Part shown: one piece after another, positions 9,089 to 18,013 of the stretch
How the letters are laid out: each line of letters opens with the position of its first letter
How positions within the stretch are numbered: position 1 is the stretch's first letter
Origin: Pontibacter sp. FD36
GTDB taxonomy: Bacteria; Bacteroidota; Bacteroidia; Cytophagales; Hymenobacteraceae
DNA length: 64,000 nt
Reading direction: 5' to 3'
Assembly (NCBI RefSeq): GCF_015686655.1
Contig: NZ_JADPMP010000010.1
Span: forward strand, 124,001 to 188,000
The notes under the pieces: model-generated
Seen by the model: the letters and a program-made list of their open reading frames with translations, nothing else
Databases searched by the model: none
Told to the model about the DNA's origin: nothing
Program-made: the position numbers and the translations under genes

Positions 9089-9544
9089 TTAACCTACAGG
9101 ACAGGTATAGATCTTAATGGCTTCCCCCATTACATTATATCCATCGGCCAGGTATAGCCAGCCTTTGCGTTCATAGAAGTTCTCCAGGTCTGTGCTCAGG
9201 TATAGCGCCGGGTGACCAAGACGCTTGGCTTCGCTCAGGCCGTGCTGTAGTAGTTGGCTGGCCATACCTTGGCCACGGTGCTCTTCATTTACATAGAGGC
9301 AGGCCAGCCAAGGCATCAGGTCCTGACGGCTGATGATGTCGTTGGTGAGTAAGGCGTAGGAGCCGACGATATTCCCTTCGTGCCACAACACGTAAAACAT
9401 CGGCAGCCGGGACTTGTCCTGAACAGCATGCAGGATGCAGTCTTCATAGAACTTGAAGTTAGACGAACTGCCCCAACATGTCCAGAAATAATGAATAGCA
9501 GGCTGCATCAGGTCCGGACGGTCTGCGAGTGATAAGATTTCCAT
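9089..9544 (-). CDS. GNAT family N-acetyltransferase
   Basis: A 151-residue acetyl-CoA-dependent acetyltransferase. Motif A is clear: LYVNEEHRGQGMASQLL with the R90-G91-Q92-G93-M94-A95 pyrophosphate-binding loop. The C-terminal YLSTDLENFYERKGW motif B segment supplies the usual tyrosine near residue 129. The substrate cannot be inferred. The gene stands alone, with 228 bases to the lipoprotein gene and 260 bases to the divergent acyl-CoA synthetase; I see no distinctive element in those gaps apart from AGGTATAG-type words. Confidence 0.85.
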   Translation of the reverse strand: MEILSLADRPDLMQPAIHYFWTCWGSSSNFKFYEDCILHAVQDKSRLPMFYVLWHEGNIVGSYALLTNDIISRQDLMPWLACLYVNEEHRGQGMASQLLQHGLSEAKRLGHPALYLSTDLENFYERKGWLYLADGYNVMGEAIKIYTCPVG

Positions 9545-9805
9545 AAAACGATCTTTTTTATTTTAGTAATAGCTAGTGGCTTTTGCTTCCCCTTCATAAC
9601 CTACCATACCTGCCATCAATATACTATACCTGCTGCTAACGGTTCTGGAAAAAACGATTTTAGGTATGGTCACCTACGCTCATACAGCTATAGCAAATTA
9701 GCAACATTTCACGTGCTTTTCTCGGAGACGATCTTTAACTTAAATGTTCAAACATGAATAACGCAACCAACTGTAAATACACAGCAATATTTGAGGAACG
9801 ACTCC

Positions 9806-11431
9806 ATGAACAGTACCCCTTCCTATAGCCATGGCGTAAGCACTACCCCCCTTCGCGGCGAAACCATTGGACAAAGCCTACGCAACACTGTTGAAAGATT
9901 TGGCGACCGCGAAGCGCTTGTGATGGTGACGCAGCATTACCGCGCTACTTACAGGCAGCTGTGGGGACAGGTGGAACAGGTTGCCAAAAGTCTGATGGCC
10001 TATGGCATACAGAAAGGGGACCGGGTGGGCATTTGGTCACCAAACCGGGTGGAATGGGTACTGGTGCAGTTTGCCACGGCCCGTGTGGGTGCGGTGCTTG
10101 TTAATATCAACCCCGCCTACAAAACCAATGACCTGAAGTATGCCCTGAAGCAAAGCCAGATTAGTTTACTTGTCGCATCGCACTACTTCCGGCAGACCGA
10201 CTATGTGGAAATGCTTAACCACATCCGTCCCGACTGCGAGTACCCGACCCGCACCGTGATTATGGAGCGCGACTGGGAACGCTTTATCGCAGCAGGCCAA
10301 GCAGTGACTGAACAGGAACTGGCTGAGCGGGAAGCAACGCTGCAGTTTGACGACCCGATCAACATTCAGTATACCTCAGGCACTACTGGGTTGCCCAAAG
10401 GGGCTACCCTCTCCCATCACAACATCCTCAACAATGGCTTCTTTATCGGGGAGACACTGAAGTATACCGAGTATGACCGGGTGTGCATACCAGTGCCTTT
10501 TTACCATTGCTTCGGGATGGTGATCGGAAACCTTGCCTGCATTACGCATGGCTCCTGCATGGTCATTCCGGCCGAAACTTTTGACGCGGAACAGGTAATG
10601 CAGACCGTACAGGATGAAAAATGCACCTCACTGTACGGCGTGCCCACCATGTTCATTGCTGAGCTGGAGCACACGAACTTCGCTCTATACGACTTCTCGA
10701 CGCTGCGCACCGGCGTGATGGCCGGTTCAAATTGCCCCATCGAAACGATGAAGCAGGTGCAGTCGCGGATGAACATGCGGGAAGTAACGGTATGCTACGG
10801 TATGACCGAAACCTCACCCGTCTCAACGCAGAGTCAGCTGGACGATCCGCTGGAGAAACGTGTGTCGACTGTTGGCAAGGTACATCCGCACCTGGAGGTG
10901 AAGATTGTGGACCCTGAAACAGGTCTGATTGTGCCACGTGGCCAGAAAGGTGAGCTCTGTACCCGTGGCTACTCGGTGATGCTGGGCTACTGGGATATGC
11001 CGGAGGTAACAGAGCGGGTGCTGCAAAACGGCTGGATGCATACCGGTGATCTGGCCATAATGGACGAGGAAGGCTATGTGCAGGTGGTCGGCCGCATCAA
11101 AGACCTGATCATACGGGGCGGCGAAAACATTGCGCCACGTGAAATAGAAGAGTTTCTGCTCACCCACGAAGCTATATCGGACGTGCACGTGATCGGCGTA
11201 CCCGACCACAAATACGGTGAAGAAGTCATGGCCTGGGTGAAGCTCCGAAAGGGATTTTACGCTACTTCCGAGGACATAGCGGCCTACTGTAAAGGGCAGA
11301 TCGCGACCTTTAAGATACCGAAGTACTGGAAGTTTGTAGAGGAATTCCCGATGACGGTAACTGGCAAGGTCCGTAAAGTGGAAATGCGCGAAATCTCGGC
11401 CCAGGAACTGGGGCTGGTGGAAGAAGCTTAA
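9806..11431 (+). CDS. AMP-binding acyl-CoA synthetase (medium/long-chain fatty acid-CoA ligase type)
   Basis: A 541-residue adenylate-forming enzyme that activates a carboxylic acid to its acyl-CoA through an acyl-AMP. Motifs in order: P-loop-like [11 protein letters not shown] at about 189-199, YGMTETSP near 330, [12 protein letters not shown] near 410, the [14 protein letters not shown] hinge, and the C-terminal catalytic lysine in TGKVRK near 520. Overall arrangement resembles ACSF2/FadD3-like ligases. ATG at 9806 is preferred over an upstream TTG at 9791 because GAGGAA at 9793-9798 is a well-placed ribosome-binding site, which is uncommon in this window. It stands alone and probably feeds beta-oxidation; etfA/etfB are elsewhere in the window. 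Confidence 0.9.
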   Translation: MNSTPSYSHGVSTTPLRGETIGQSLRNTVERFGDREALVMVTQHYRATYRQLWGQVEQVAKSLMAYGIQKGDRVGIWSPNRVEWVLVQFATARVGAVLVNINPAYKTNDLKYALKQSQISLLVASHYFRQTDYVEMLNHIRPDCEYPTRTVIMERDWERFIAAGQAVTEQELAEREATLQFDDPINIQYTSGTTGLPKGATLSHHNILNNGFFIGETLKYTEYDRVCIPVPFYHCFGMVIGNLACITHGSCMVIPAETFDAEQVMQTVQDEKCTSLYGVPTMFIAELEHTNFALYDFSTLRTGVMAGSNCPIETMKQVQSRMNMREVTVCYGMTETSPVSTQSQLDDPLEKRVSTVGKVHPHLEVKIVDPETGLIVPRGQKGELCTRGYSVMLGYWDMPEVTERVLQNGWMHTGDLAIMDEEGYVQVVGRIKDLIIRGGENIAPREIEEFLLTHEAISDVHVIGVPDHKYGEEVMAWVKLRKGFYATSEDIAAYCKGQIATFKIPKYWKFVEEFPMTVTGKVRKVEMREISAQELGLVEEA

Positions 11432-11616
11432 ATACTAAAGCCAGCAGGCTCCTGGTCACTTAATTTTCCACTCTGCTGCTGATCCCAGAACGCTACTGCC
11501 AACATAAACAGGAAAGTGAGTTTATAGAGCCGGCACCACCAGATATTTGTTTCCCAGAAGAAGACTGGTAACACTTCTTGGGTAGCGTAAAAGTAAATGA
11601 TTAGATATGCTAACAT
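11428..11616 (-). CDS. possible small membrane protein or gene remnant
   Basis: A 62-residue frame overlapping the acyl-CoA synthetase stop codon tail-to-tail. It begins with a hydrophobic helix ([13 protein letters not shown]) and has a second one ([14 protein letters not shown]). The frame stays open for a further 27 codons upstream with protein-like sequence (NSIYNYQNRRFLKILYLVFAAA) back to a stop at 11698-11700, but no ATG or GTG occurs there. It could be a real two-helix protein, one starting at an unusual codon, or the end of a decayed gene. Confidence 0.35.
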   Translation of the reverse strand: MLAYLIIYFYATQEVLPVFFWETNIWWCRLYKLTFLFMLAVAFWDQQQSGKLSDQEPAGFSI

Positions 11617-11703
11617 GGCAGCAGCAAATACAAGGTATAGGATTTTCAGGAATCTCCTGTTTTGATAGTTGTAGATTGAGTTAAGGAATTGGAAAAATTA
11701 AAT

Positions 11704-12948
11704 TTACTCTTTTCCCACTTTCAGTAACGGGCCTTGCTCGATCAAGTCTAAGGTATAATTTAGAACAGTATCTTCTCCATTCAGTAAATCCGCCGCTGAA
11801 GTTTCAACCAGATGAGTGGGCGGTATCGATTTTCCCTCCATTGGAAAGCCGCCAGAGGAAACTCTTGGTTTACGGGTAGGTATACGGAAGGCCAATCCCT
11901 TGCTTGTGACAAAGTTTGTAGCCCCATTGCCCGTATCGCCGTGGGTGGGTGTTCCGATAAGTGTTGCGTCTCCTCCTTCCATCAGGTCAATGGCAAAGCT
12001 CTCAGCAGAAGAGAAGGTATAGCCGCTGGTTAGCACGTACAGTTTTCCTTTGTAACTATCTTTTATCGGGCTGATCGACTTGGTTGACACACTGGCGGTG
12101 TGCTTTTTCTTGATCAGATAGGCCGCCATCTTTTCACCTAGAGCTGAATTTCCGCCGCCGTTATTCCTGAGATCAATGATCAGATAAGGCTTGTCTTTGA
12201 ATTTGAAGTAATGCTCTAAAAACTGCTCTGCTACATCGTCTTTCATTCCGTTGATCGCAATATACCCAGCCTGATCTGTCAGGCTCTTCCCTGATATCAA
12301 GGTATAGCCTGGCACAGGTATATAAGCGCTTTTATCAAAATGCACGGAGATTTCTTTTAAGCTGTCTGATGTTTGGATCAGGTAGCGACGGGTGTCTTTG
12401 AAATAGCTTCTAAAAAGGTTATTAGAGACAGTCAATGCTCTTCTGCCGTGTGACGTCGAGGCGTATACATAGGTTGTTTCCCGCTCCAGCCATTCTAGTA
12501 CTGGCAAACCATCGATTTCTATGATTTCATCTCGTTCTTTTATACCTGCTTTTATGAAATCCTCTTCACGGACACTCGTGAAGAACAGCCGGTTTTCAAT
12601 GAGTGCCGCATCGCAGTTAATAAAGTCTCGCCTGAAATACACGCTTGAATGTCCATTTTGTAACTCACTGAAATACTCAAGCACCAGCTTGCCATACATC
12701 TTGTTATCTCCGGCTCTTGCTATTAATGCCGAGTACTTTTTAAATAGTGAATCCTTGTGAATTCCTTTGCTTGTCAAATAGGGATGTTTACTCTCAACAA
12801 TAGCATGAATCTCCTTGAAATTAGCGAGGTACTCAGCCGGGTCGTATACCAGATCGCTGATGTAGATATTCTGAAAATTGGGGGATGAGGTAGTACAACC
12901 AGAGAAAAGGCTCAGGATGATGAGGATGCAAAGATGTAGTTGTTTCAT
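11704..12948 (-). CDS. S41 family (C-terminal processing) peptidase lipoprotein
   Basis: A 414-residue predicted extracytoplasmic serine peptidase. The N-terminus is a lipoprotein signal (LSLFSGC, Cys18). The S41 core is visible as YLIIDLRNNGGGNS near residue 257, the nucleophile region SGYTFSSAESFA around Ser314, and the substrate-carboxylate loop GTPTHGDTGNG near 332. Unlike Ctp/Prc proteases the preceding region is not an obvious PDZ domain, so this belongs to the divergent Bacteroidota S41 group of unknown substrate. Base composition is AT-richer than average here. The next gene upstream on the same strand encodes a 73-residue membrane protein. Confidence 0.88.
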   Translation of the reverse strand: MKQLHLCILIILSLFSGCTTSSPNFQNIYISDLVYDPAEYLANFKEIHAIVESKHPYLTSKGIHKDSLFKKYSALIARAGDNKMYGKLVLEYFSELQNGHSSVYFRRDFINCDAALIENRLFFTSVREEDFIKAGIKERDEIIEIDGLPVLEWLERETTYVYASTSHGRRALTVSNNLFRSYFKDTRRYLIQTSDSLKEISVHFDKSAYIPVPGYTLISGKSLTDQAGYIAINGMKDDVAEQFLEHYFKFKDKPYLIIDLRNNGGGNSALGEKMAAYLIKKKHTASVSTKSISPIKDSYKGKLYVLTSGYTFSSAESFAIDLMEGGDATLIGTPTHGDTGNGATNFVTSKGLAFRIPTRKPRVSSGGFPMEGKSIPPTHLVETSAADLLNGEDTVLNYTLDLIEQGPLLKVGKE

Positions 12949-12984
12949 CAGTAAAGTCTTTTATCTTCTTACCTTTTTATAGTC

Positions 12985-13206
12985 TTACTTCAAGGAAGTA
13001 ATGAATACACTCCCTAAGAAACCTATAAGCAAGAGTCCGAAGAGTACAGCAAAGAAACTCAATGATAAAAGCTTTCCTGCATTACTATAGCTTCCGTCAT
13101 ACTTTTCTTCCAACACTATATTGATAAGTTCTTTCTTCCTATATCTCAAGAATAGGTATATTCTTCCAAATCCAGCCTGTATAATATCAAAAAGCAAGAA
13201 CTCCAT
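12985..13206 (-). CDS. small membrane protein, unknown
   Basis: A 73-residue protein with a basic, aromatic N-terminal half (GRIYLFLRYRKKELINIV) and one strong hydrophobic helix at about residues 48-70 (LSFFAVLFGLLLIGFLGSVF). This looks like a genuine single-pass membrane protein anchored by its C-terminus. It is 36 bases upstream of the S41 peptidase gene on the same strand and could be cotranscribed. No family recognised. Confidence 0.55.
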   Translation of the reverse strand: MEFLLFDIIQAGFGRIYLFLRYRKKELINIVLEEKYDGSYSNAGKLLSLSFFAVLFGLLLIGFLGSVFITSLK

Positions 13207-13327
13207 TTCTTCTATAATCTTATTTACCCCGAACCACCAGCTAGCAGGAGTGCCAGTTCCCTTTATTAACCCTGCATGTTGACTTAATTTATACCTGAAT
13301 TACCTCACCAAACTTTAATTTACCCAA

Positions 13328-14431
13328 CTATATCTGGACTCCTATACCTTCCAACCACTCCTTCACCTCCTTTACCAGCACTTTGTAATTTTCCTTTGTA
13401 TCCCCTGTTGTACCTACCAAGGCACTATACCTGAAGTCGAGGGCTTTGCAGAGCAGGAAGTAATGAGTCTTGATCAGGTTGGCTGGGTGAAACTCCAGCA
13501 CCTGGCATTGCTCTGAAAAAAGCAGATTGGTCAGGCCGGCTCCGTGGGGGGCGATGACGGCCTCAGCTTCATAGAACAGCTGAACCTGCTGCTGGTAGGT
13601 CATTTCCTCTGCCCGCACCACCTCGAAACCATACTTGTCGAGCAGCGGCAAAAGCTCCTGCTCGTTCAGCACGCGGCGGGTTTTGGCTTTGGCGCGACTG
13701 ATGTAGATGCGCCTTTTACGGCTGCTCTGCTGCACATCATACCCCTGCCATACCTTCTGTCGCAGCCAGTCGGCAATTTCGCGAGGCATATAGCCGCTTT
13801 GCGCATTGGTTACGAAAGAGGGTAATACAAATTCATCAATCTGCCATTTTTCATACTTCCCAATGTTGACTACCTGGGCATGGGGATAGTCTCTCAGGAC
13901 AAAGGCCAGCGTTTCGAGTTGGTATAGAGCCATATCACGTCGCATGATCACCTTGATCGGTTCCTTTGTAGACTCAAGCACCAGGTATAGGCGTGGCAGG
14001 CAGTCGAAGAACCAGTGGTAGTTATTGTTGTCAGCCCAGGGGAGATGCAGTACCGAGGTATAGCGACCCCTCTGTTTTTTAGGCAGCAACAGCGATACTT
14101 CTTTAAAAGCGTCCGACTTGGCCAGCCGACTTACCTCTCCCACCGACTCCACCACGACCTTTCCGTCCAGCACCACAGCCCCGGAGTTACCCAACACCTC
14201 CACATCCTGCAACCGAATCAGGTACTGCTCTTTCTGTCGGTAGCCCAGGCTATAGTCGATGGCGTAGTTGAAGCTGCGGGCTGAATCTTCCAGAAATGCT
14301 CTCTCCGCTTCATTAAAATCGAGGACATAGCTGGGAGTAAGAACCTGTTTGCCCGGATGATGCAACACCGAGGTATAGCGCGAATAATAGCCCAGCGTAT
14401 GCAGCAACCCGAAAAAAGCTTTTTTCAACAT
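13328..14431 (-). CDS. glycosyltransferase family 61 protein
   Basis: A 367-residue protein of the GT61 (DUF563) group, which adds sugars such as xylose or N-acetylglucosamine in glycoconjugate synthesis. Diagnostic stretches are NYHWFFDCLPRL near residue 139, KRRIYISRAKAKTRRVLNE near 237 and the VIAPHGAGLTNLLF loop near 287. It is read away from the pseudaminic-acid cluster, whose first gene starts 389 bases upstream. Its position beside that cluster makes a role in decorating the same surface glycan reasonable, but this is inference. Confidence 0.87.
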   Translation of the reverse strand: MLKKAFFGLLHTLGYYSRYTSVLHHPGKQVLTPSYVLDFNEAERAFLEDSARSFNYAIDYSLGYRQKEQYLIRLQDVEVLGNSGAVVLDGKVVVESVGEVSRLAKSDAFKEVSLLLPKKQRGRYTSVLHLPWADNNNYHWFFDCLPRLYLVLESTKEPIKVIMRRDMALYQLETLAFVLRDYPHAQVVNIGKYEKWQIDEFVLPSFVTNAQSGYMPREIADWLRQKVWQGYDVQQSSRKRRIYISRAKAKTRRVLNEQELLPLLDKYGFEVVRAEEMTYQQQVQLFYEAEAVIAPHGAGLTNLLFSEQCQVLEFHPANLIKTHYFLLCKALDFRYSALVGTTGDTKENYKVLVKEVKEWLEGIGVQI

Positions 14432-14656
14432 GAAACAGTAGAGTTTGGGAATTCAGGAGTTTGAGAGTACAAGAAGACAGAAAGGTTAAGAATTTAGAAG
14501 TTAAAAGTTGAAATGTAATGATGTTACCTAGTCATAAGGTGGTGAACAGCCATACCACTATCGCCATATGGGAACAAGTCGCGACCTGCCCAATCGTGGG
14601 CCAACAGTAATTTATTAATAGTCATACACGAACAACGATTAACCACTCCCCCTTTC

Positions 14657-14764
14657 AGCAATTTAACCATCCAACAATAAGCAATTAACAATTTCCCAGT
14701 TCAACAACCAACAATTAAGAATCAACTATCAACAATTTAAGCAATCAACAATTAAATATTTAAC
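14657..14764. repeat. low-complexity CAACAATTAA-type tract in the gap before pseB
   Basis: Within the 389-base gap 14432-14820, this part consists of imperfect copies of CAACAATTAA, AACAATTT and related words. The same word family appears at 33895-33930 and 56867-57019. The rest of the gap holds no gene and no recognised promoter; the promoter of the pse cluster is therefore not identified. Confidence 0.6.
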
Positions 14765-14820
14765 TTGCAGCTTGGCGTGGGTTACAGTTTCTGAGCCTCG
14801 GTATAAAGTAAAAAATAAGC

Positions 14821-15840
14821 ATGGCATTAGACCTAAATAATAAAGCTATACTCGTAACGGGCGGCACGGGCTCGTTTGGAAAGAAGTTCGTGGAGATGGT
14901 ATACGCCCGTTTTCCGGATGTGAAGCGGGTGGTGATCTATTCCCGCGACGAGCTCAAGCAGTTTGAGATGTCGCAGGTTTTCCCGCACAGCAAGTACAAT
15001 TCCGTTCGTTACTTTATCGGCGACGTGCGCGACGGCGATCGTTTCAAAAGAGCCTGTGAGGGTATTGATATTATTGTGCACGCCGCTGCCATGAAGCAGG
15101 TGCCTGCCGCTGAGTACAACCCGATGGAGTGCATCAAGACGAATGTACTGGGTGCTGAAAATATCATCAATGCCGCCCTTGACACCGGGGTGAAGCACGT
15201 AGTGGCACTTTCGACGGACAAAGCCGCTGCTCCGATCAACCTGTACGGCGCTACCAAACTTTGCTCTGATAAGCTCTTCGTAGCCGCCAACAACATGAAG
15301 GGCAAGCGCGACATCAAGTTCTCCGTGGTACGTTATGGCAACGTGATTGGCTCCCGCGGCTCTGTGGTGCCTTTCTTTCTGAAAAAGCGTGAAGAAGGCG
15401 TACTGCCTATTACCCACCCGGAGATGACCCGTTTCAACATTTCGCTGGAGGAGGGCGTGGAACTGGTATTTCATGCGCTGGAGCATCATTGGGGAGGCGA
15501 GATTTTTGTGCCGAAGATTCCTTCTTATGTGATCACCGACCTGGCTGAGGCCATTGGTCCGAACTGCAAACAAGAGGTGGTAGGTATACGTCCGGGCGAA
15601 AAGCTACACGAAGAGATGATCACTGAGACCGACTCCCTGAACACGGTGGAGCTGGATAAGTACTACGTGATCGTGCCTTCCACTCCGCTCTGGACGGTAG
15701 AGGATTTCATGAAAGCGCACAATGGCAAAATGGTGGAACTGGGCTTTAAGTACAACTCCGGCACCAACACCGACTGGCTTAGCATAGAGCAACTCCGCGA
15801 GCAAATCCGCCAGCATGTGGATCCTAACTTTAATGTATAA
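14821..15840 (+). CDS. pseB: UDP-N-acetylglucosamine 4,6-dehydratase (inverting)
   Basis: A 339-residue NAD(P)-dependent extended SDR catalysing the first step of pseudaminic acid synthesis: UDP-GlcNAc to the 4-keto-6-deoxy-L-arabino-hexulose. The cofactor loop TGGTGSFG is at 13-20. The catalytic set seen in FlaA1/PseB is present as Asp133-Lys134 (in LSTDKAAAP) and Tyr142 with Lys146 in LYGATK. The AAAMKQVPAAEYNP segment is typical of the inverting subgroup. Length is standard. It heads the cluster; the next gene, pseC, encodes the enzyme that uses its product. Confidence 0.95.
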   Translation: MALDLNNKAILVTGGTGSFGKKFVEMVYARFPDVKRVVIYSRDELKQFEMSQVFPHSKYNSVRYFIGDVRDGDRFKRACEGIDIIVHAAAMKQVPAAEYNPMECIKTNVLGAENIINAALDTGVKHVVALSTDKAAAPINLYGATKLCSDKLFVAANNMKGKRDIKFSVVRYGNVIGSRGSVVPFFLKKREEGVLPITHPEMTRFNISLEEGVELVFHALEHHWGGEIFVPKIPSYVITDLAEAIGPNCKQEVVGIRPGEKLHEEMITETDSLNTVELDKYYVIVPSTPLWTVEDFMKAHNGKMVELGFKYNSGTNTDWLSIEQLREQIRQHVDPNFNV

Positions 15841-15943
15841 TTAATAATGAGTAATGAATAATGATTTGCTCTTTGATGTAGCCGCCCACATTAATCATTA
15901 CTCACTATTCATTCGTCATTACTCACTATTCATTATTAATTAA
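15841..15943. repeat. inverted low-complexity tract between pseB and pseC
   Basis: Left arm 15841-15864 (TTAATAATGAGTAATGAATAATGA-type) and right arm 15891-15941 (ATTAATCATTACTCACTATTCATT-type) are approximate reverse complements around about 26 unique bases. A transcript through pseB-pseC would contain this long imperfect hairpin, which could affect mRNA stability or pseB/pseC stoichiometry. Confidence 0.7.
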
Positions 15944-15947
15944 AAAT

Positions 15948-17126
15948 ATGAAGCCTATCCCTTACGGCCGCCAGCACATCACCGAGGCCGACATACAGGC
16001 GGTGGTGGAGACGCTGCAGTCGGATTTCCTGACGCAGGGGCCGAAAGTGGCGGAGTTTGAGCAGGCCTTCGCCAGGTATGTGGGCGCCAAATACGCTGTA
16101 GCCGTAAGCAATGGCACGGCCGCGCTGCACCTCTGCGCGATGGCGCTGAACGTGAACGAGAACTCCCGGGTCATCACCACCCCCATCACCTTTGTGGCCT
16201 CGGCCAACTGCGTGCGCTACTGCGGCGGCACGGTCGAGTTTGCCGACATCGACCCGGCTACGGCCCTGATCGACATTGCGCAGGTACGCCAGATGGTGGA
16301 GGGTAAGCCCAAAGGCTACTACAGCGGCATCATTCCGGTGGACTTCGCCGGCAACCCGGTGAACCTGGAGGAGCTGCGCGAGTTGGCCGACGAGCATGGG
16401 CTGTGGATCATCGAGGACGCGGCCCACTCCCCGGGCGGCTTCTTTGTCGACAGCAAAGGCGAGCGGCAGCTCTGCGGCAACGGTAAATTTGCCGAGCTGG
16501 CCATCTTCTCCTTCCACCCCGTTAAGCACATTGCCACAAGCGAGGGCGGCATGGTGACCACCAACGATGAGGAACTCTACAAGAAGCTGCTGCTTTACCG
16601 CACCCACGGCATCACCCGCGATCCGGAACTGCTGGAGGAGAATCACGGTGGCTGGTATATGGAGATGCAGGCACTGGGCTACAACTACCGTATCCCGGAT
16701 ATGCTCTGCGCCCTGGGCATCTCGCAGCTGGCCAGAGCCGACGAGGGCATGGCCCGCAGAAGAGAGATTGCACAGGTATACGACGAGGCTTTCGCCGATG
16801 CGGCAGGTATAACGGTGCTCAACACCAACCCGGCTGCGCTGACTGAGGTGGGTGAGACAGGCCACGCCTACCACCTATACGTCATCCAGGTGGCTGATCG
16901 CAAGGGTCTCTATGACTACCTGCGGAAGTACAACATATTTGCGCAGGTGCACTACATCCCGGCCCACACGATGCCCTACTACCGCAGTCTGGGCTACAGA
17001 AAAGGTGACTTCCCGAAGGCCGAGCTTTACTACCAAGCCTGCCTGAGTCTGCCGATGTACCCGAGCCTGACGGACGAGGAGCAGCAATTCGTGATCGAGA
17101 AAGTAAAAGAATTTTGCAAGGATTGA
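15948..17126 (+). CDS. pseC: UDP-4-amino-4,6-dideoxy-N-acetyl-beta-L-altrosamine transaminase
   Basis: A 392-residue PLP aminotransferase of the DegT/DnrJ/EryC1 family. It should aminate the PseB product at C4 with glutamate as donor. Landmarks: NGTAALHL near 55-62, EDAAHSPGG at 156-164 and the PLP lysine Lys193 in FSFHPVKHIATSEGG. The closest functional match in motif content is PseC rather than LegC or WecE (judgement from memory of the families). The gene is noticeably GC-rich compared with its neighbours and so produces long spurious frames on both strands. Its stop overlaps the start region of the next gene. Confidence 0.92.
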   Translation: MKPIPYGRQHITEADIQAVVETLQSDFLTQGPKVAEFEQAFARYVGAKYAVAVSNGTAALHLCAMALNVNENSRVITTPITFVASANCVRYCGGTVEFADIDPATALIDIAQVRQMVEGKPKGYYSGIIPVDFAGNPVNLEELRELADEHGLWIIEDAAHSPGGFFVDSKGERQLCGNGKFAELAIFSFHPVKHIATSEGGMVTTNDEELYKKLLLYRTHGITRDPELLEENHGGWYMEMQALGYNYRIPDMLCALGISQLARADEGMARRREIAQVYDEAFADAAGITVLNTNPAALTEVGETGHAYHLYVIQVADRKGLYDYLRKYNIFAQVHYIPAHTMPYYRSLGYRKGDFPKAELYYQACLSLPMYPSLTDEEQQFVIEKVKEFCKD

Positions 17127-18013
17127 GTTTGGATAGCCCATCACTGGCACAGCGGCTGATCCTGGGCACGGCGCAGTTTGGTCTCCCCTACGGCATCAGC
17201 AACCAGCGCGGACAGATTCCGGAACCCGAGGTAGCCATCATACTAGCCGAAGCGGTTAAAGCAGGTATAGACACACTGGATACGGCGGCGGCTTATGGCA
17301 ACAGCGAGCAGTGCTTGGGCAGTGTTCTGAACAACTTGCCGGCACCTTACCGTATCATCAGCAAGTACCCGCCAAACCAGCCAGATAAAAGCATCAGGCA
17401 GGCATTCCAGGAATCGCTGGAGCGTCTGCGGGCTGATAAGCTATATGGTTACCTGCTGCACAGCTATGCGAGTTACAGCGATAAACCAAGTGTGTTGGAC
17501 GAGCTGCAGGAGCTGAAATCATCTGGCCAGGTGGAGAAGGTGGGGCTGTCACTCTATCATCCGGCTGAGGCGGAGGAACTGCTGCGGCGGGAGGCGCCAA
17601 TTGATCTCGTGCAGTTCCCCTATAGCATTTTCGACAGGCGATTTGAGGAGGTGCTGCCGGAGCTGCGACACCGGGGCATTGAAACGCATATCCGCTCGGT
17701 ATACCTGCAAGGGCTCTACTTTATGCAGCCGGACCAATTGCCGCCATACCTGCAGGAGGCAGCATCCAAACTGAAGCGTCTTCAGCAACTGGCCAGCGCT
17801 TACCAACTCCCGATCGGGGCGGTTTGTCTGGCTTTTGCGCTGGCAAATCCCTATATTTCCAGAGTGGTGATCGGTGTGGAGAGCCTAAAAACCCTGCAGG
17901 AGAACATCAGCTTCAGTAACACGACCTTACCTGAGGCGCTGCACACTGAGCTATTAGAATTGAAAGAAGAAAACGAAAATATACTCTTACCCTACATGTG
18001 GCCCGCACGATGA
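17114..18013 (+). CDS. aldo/keto reductase in the nonulosonate cluster
   Basis: A 299-residue NAD(P)H-dependent reductase with the complete AKR tetrad: Asp56, Tyr61 (DTAAAYGNSE), Lys84 (IISKYPP) and His116 (LLHSY). The start is a TTG; 17114, 17123 and 17129 are all in frame, and the one at 17123 would give a TTGA overlap with the pseC stop. It overlaps pseC at its start and the SDR gene at its end (ATGA), so translation is probably coupled. An AKR is not one of the canonical Pse enzymes; it may modify the sugar or belong to a branch pathway. Related AKRs are common in bacterial nonulosonate and O-antigen clusters. Confidence 0.85.
   Translation: MQGLSLDSPSLAQRLILGTAQFGLPYGISNQRGQIPEPEVAIILAEAVKAGIDTLDTAAAYGNSEQCLGSVLNNLPAPYRIISKYPPNQPDKSIRQAFQESLERLRADKLYGYLLHSYASYSDKPSVLDELQELKSSGQVEKVGLSLYHPAEAEELLRREAPIDLVQFPYSIFDRRFEEVLPELRHRGIETHIRSVYLQGLYFMQPDQLPPYLQEAASKLKRLQQLASAYQLPIGAVCLAFALANPYISRVVIGVESLKTLQENISFSNTTLPEALHTELLELKEENENILLPYMWPAR

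Noticed and set aside
15936..16874. 312-codon open frame on the minus strand
   Set aside because: Antisense to pseC in GC-rich DNA. The pseC translation has an intact PLP lysine; the antisense protein is Val/His/Arg-rich and random-looking.
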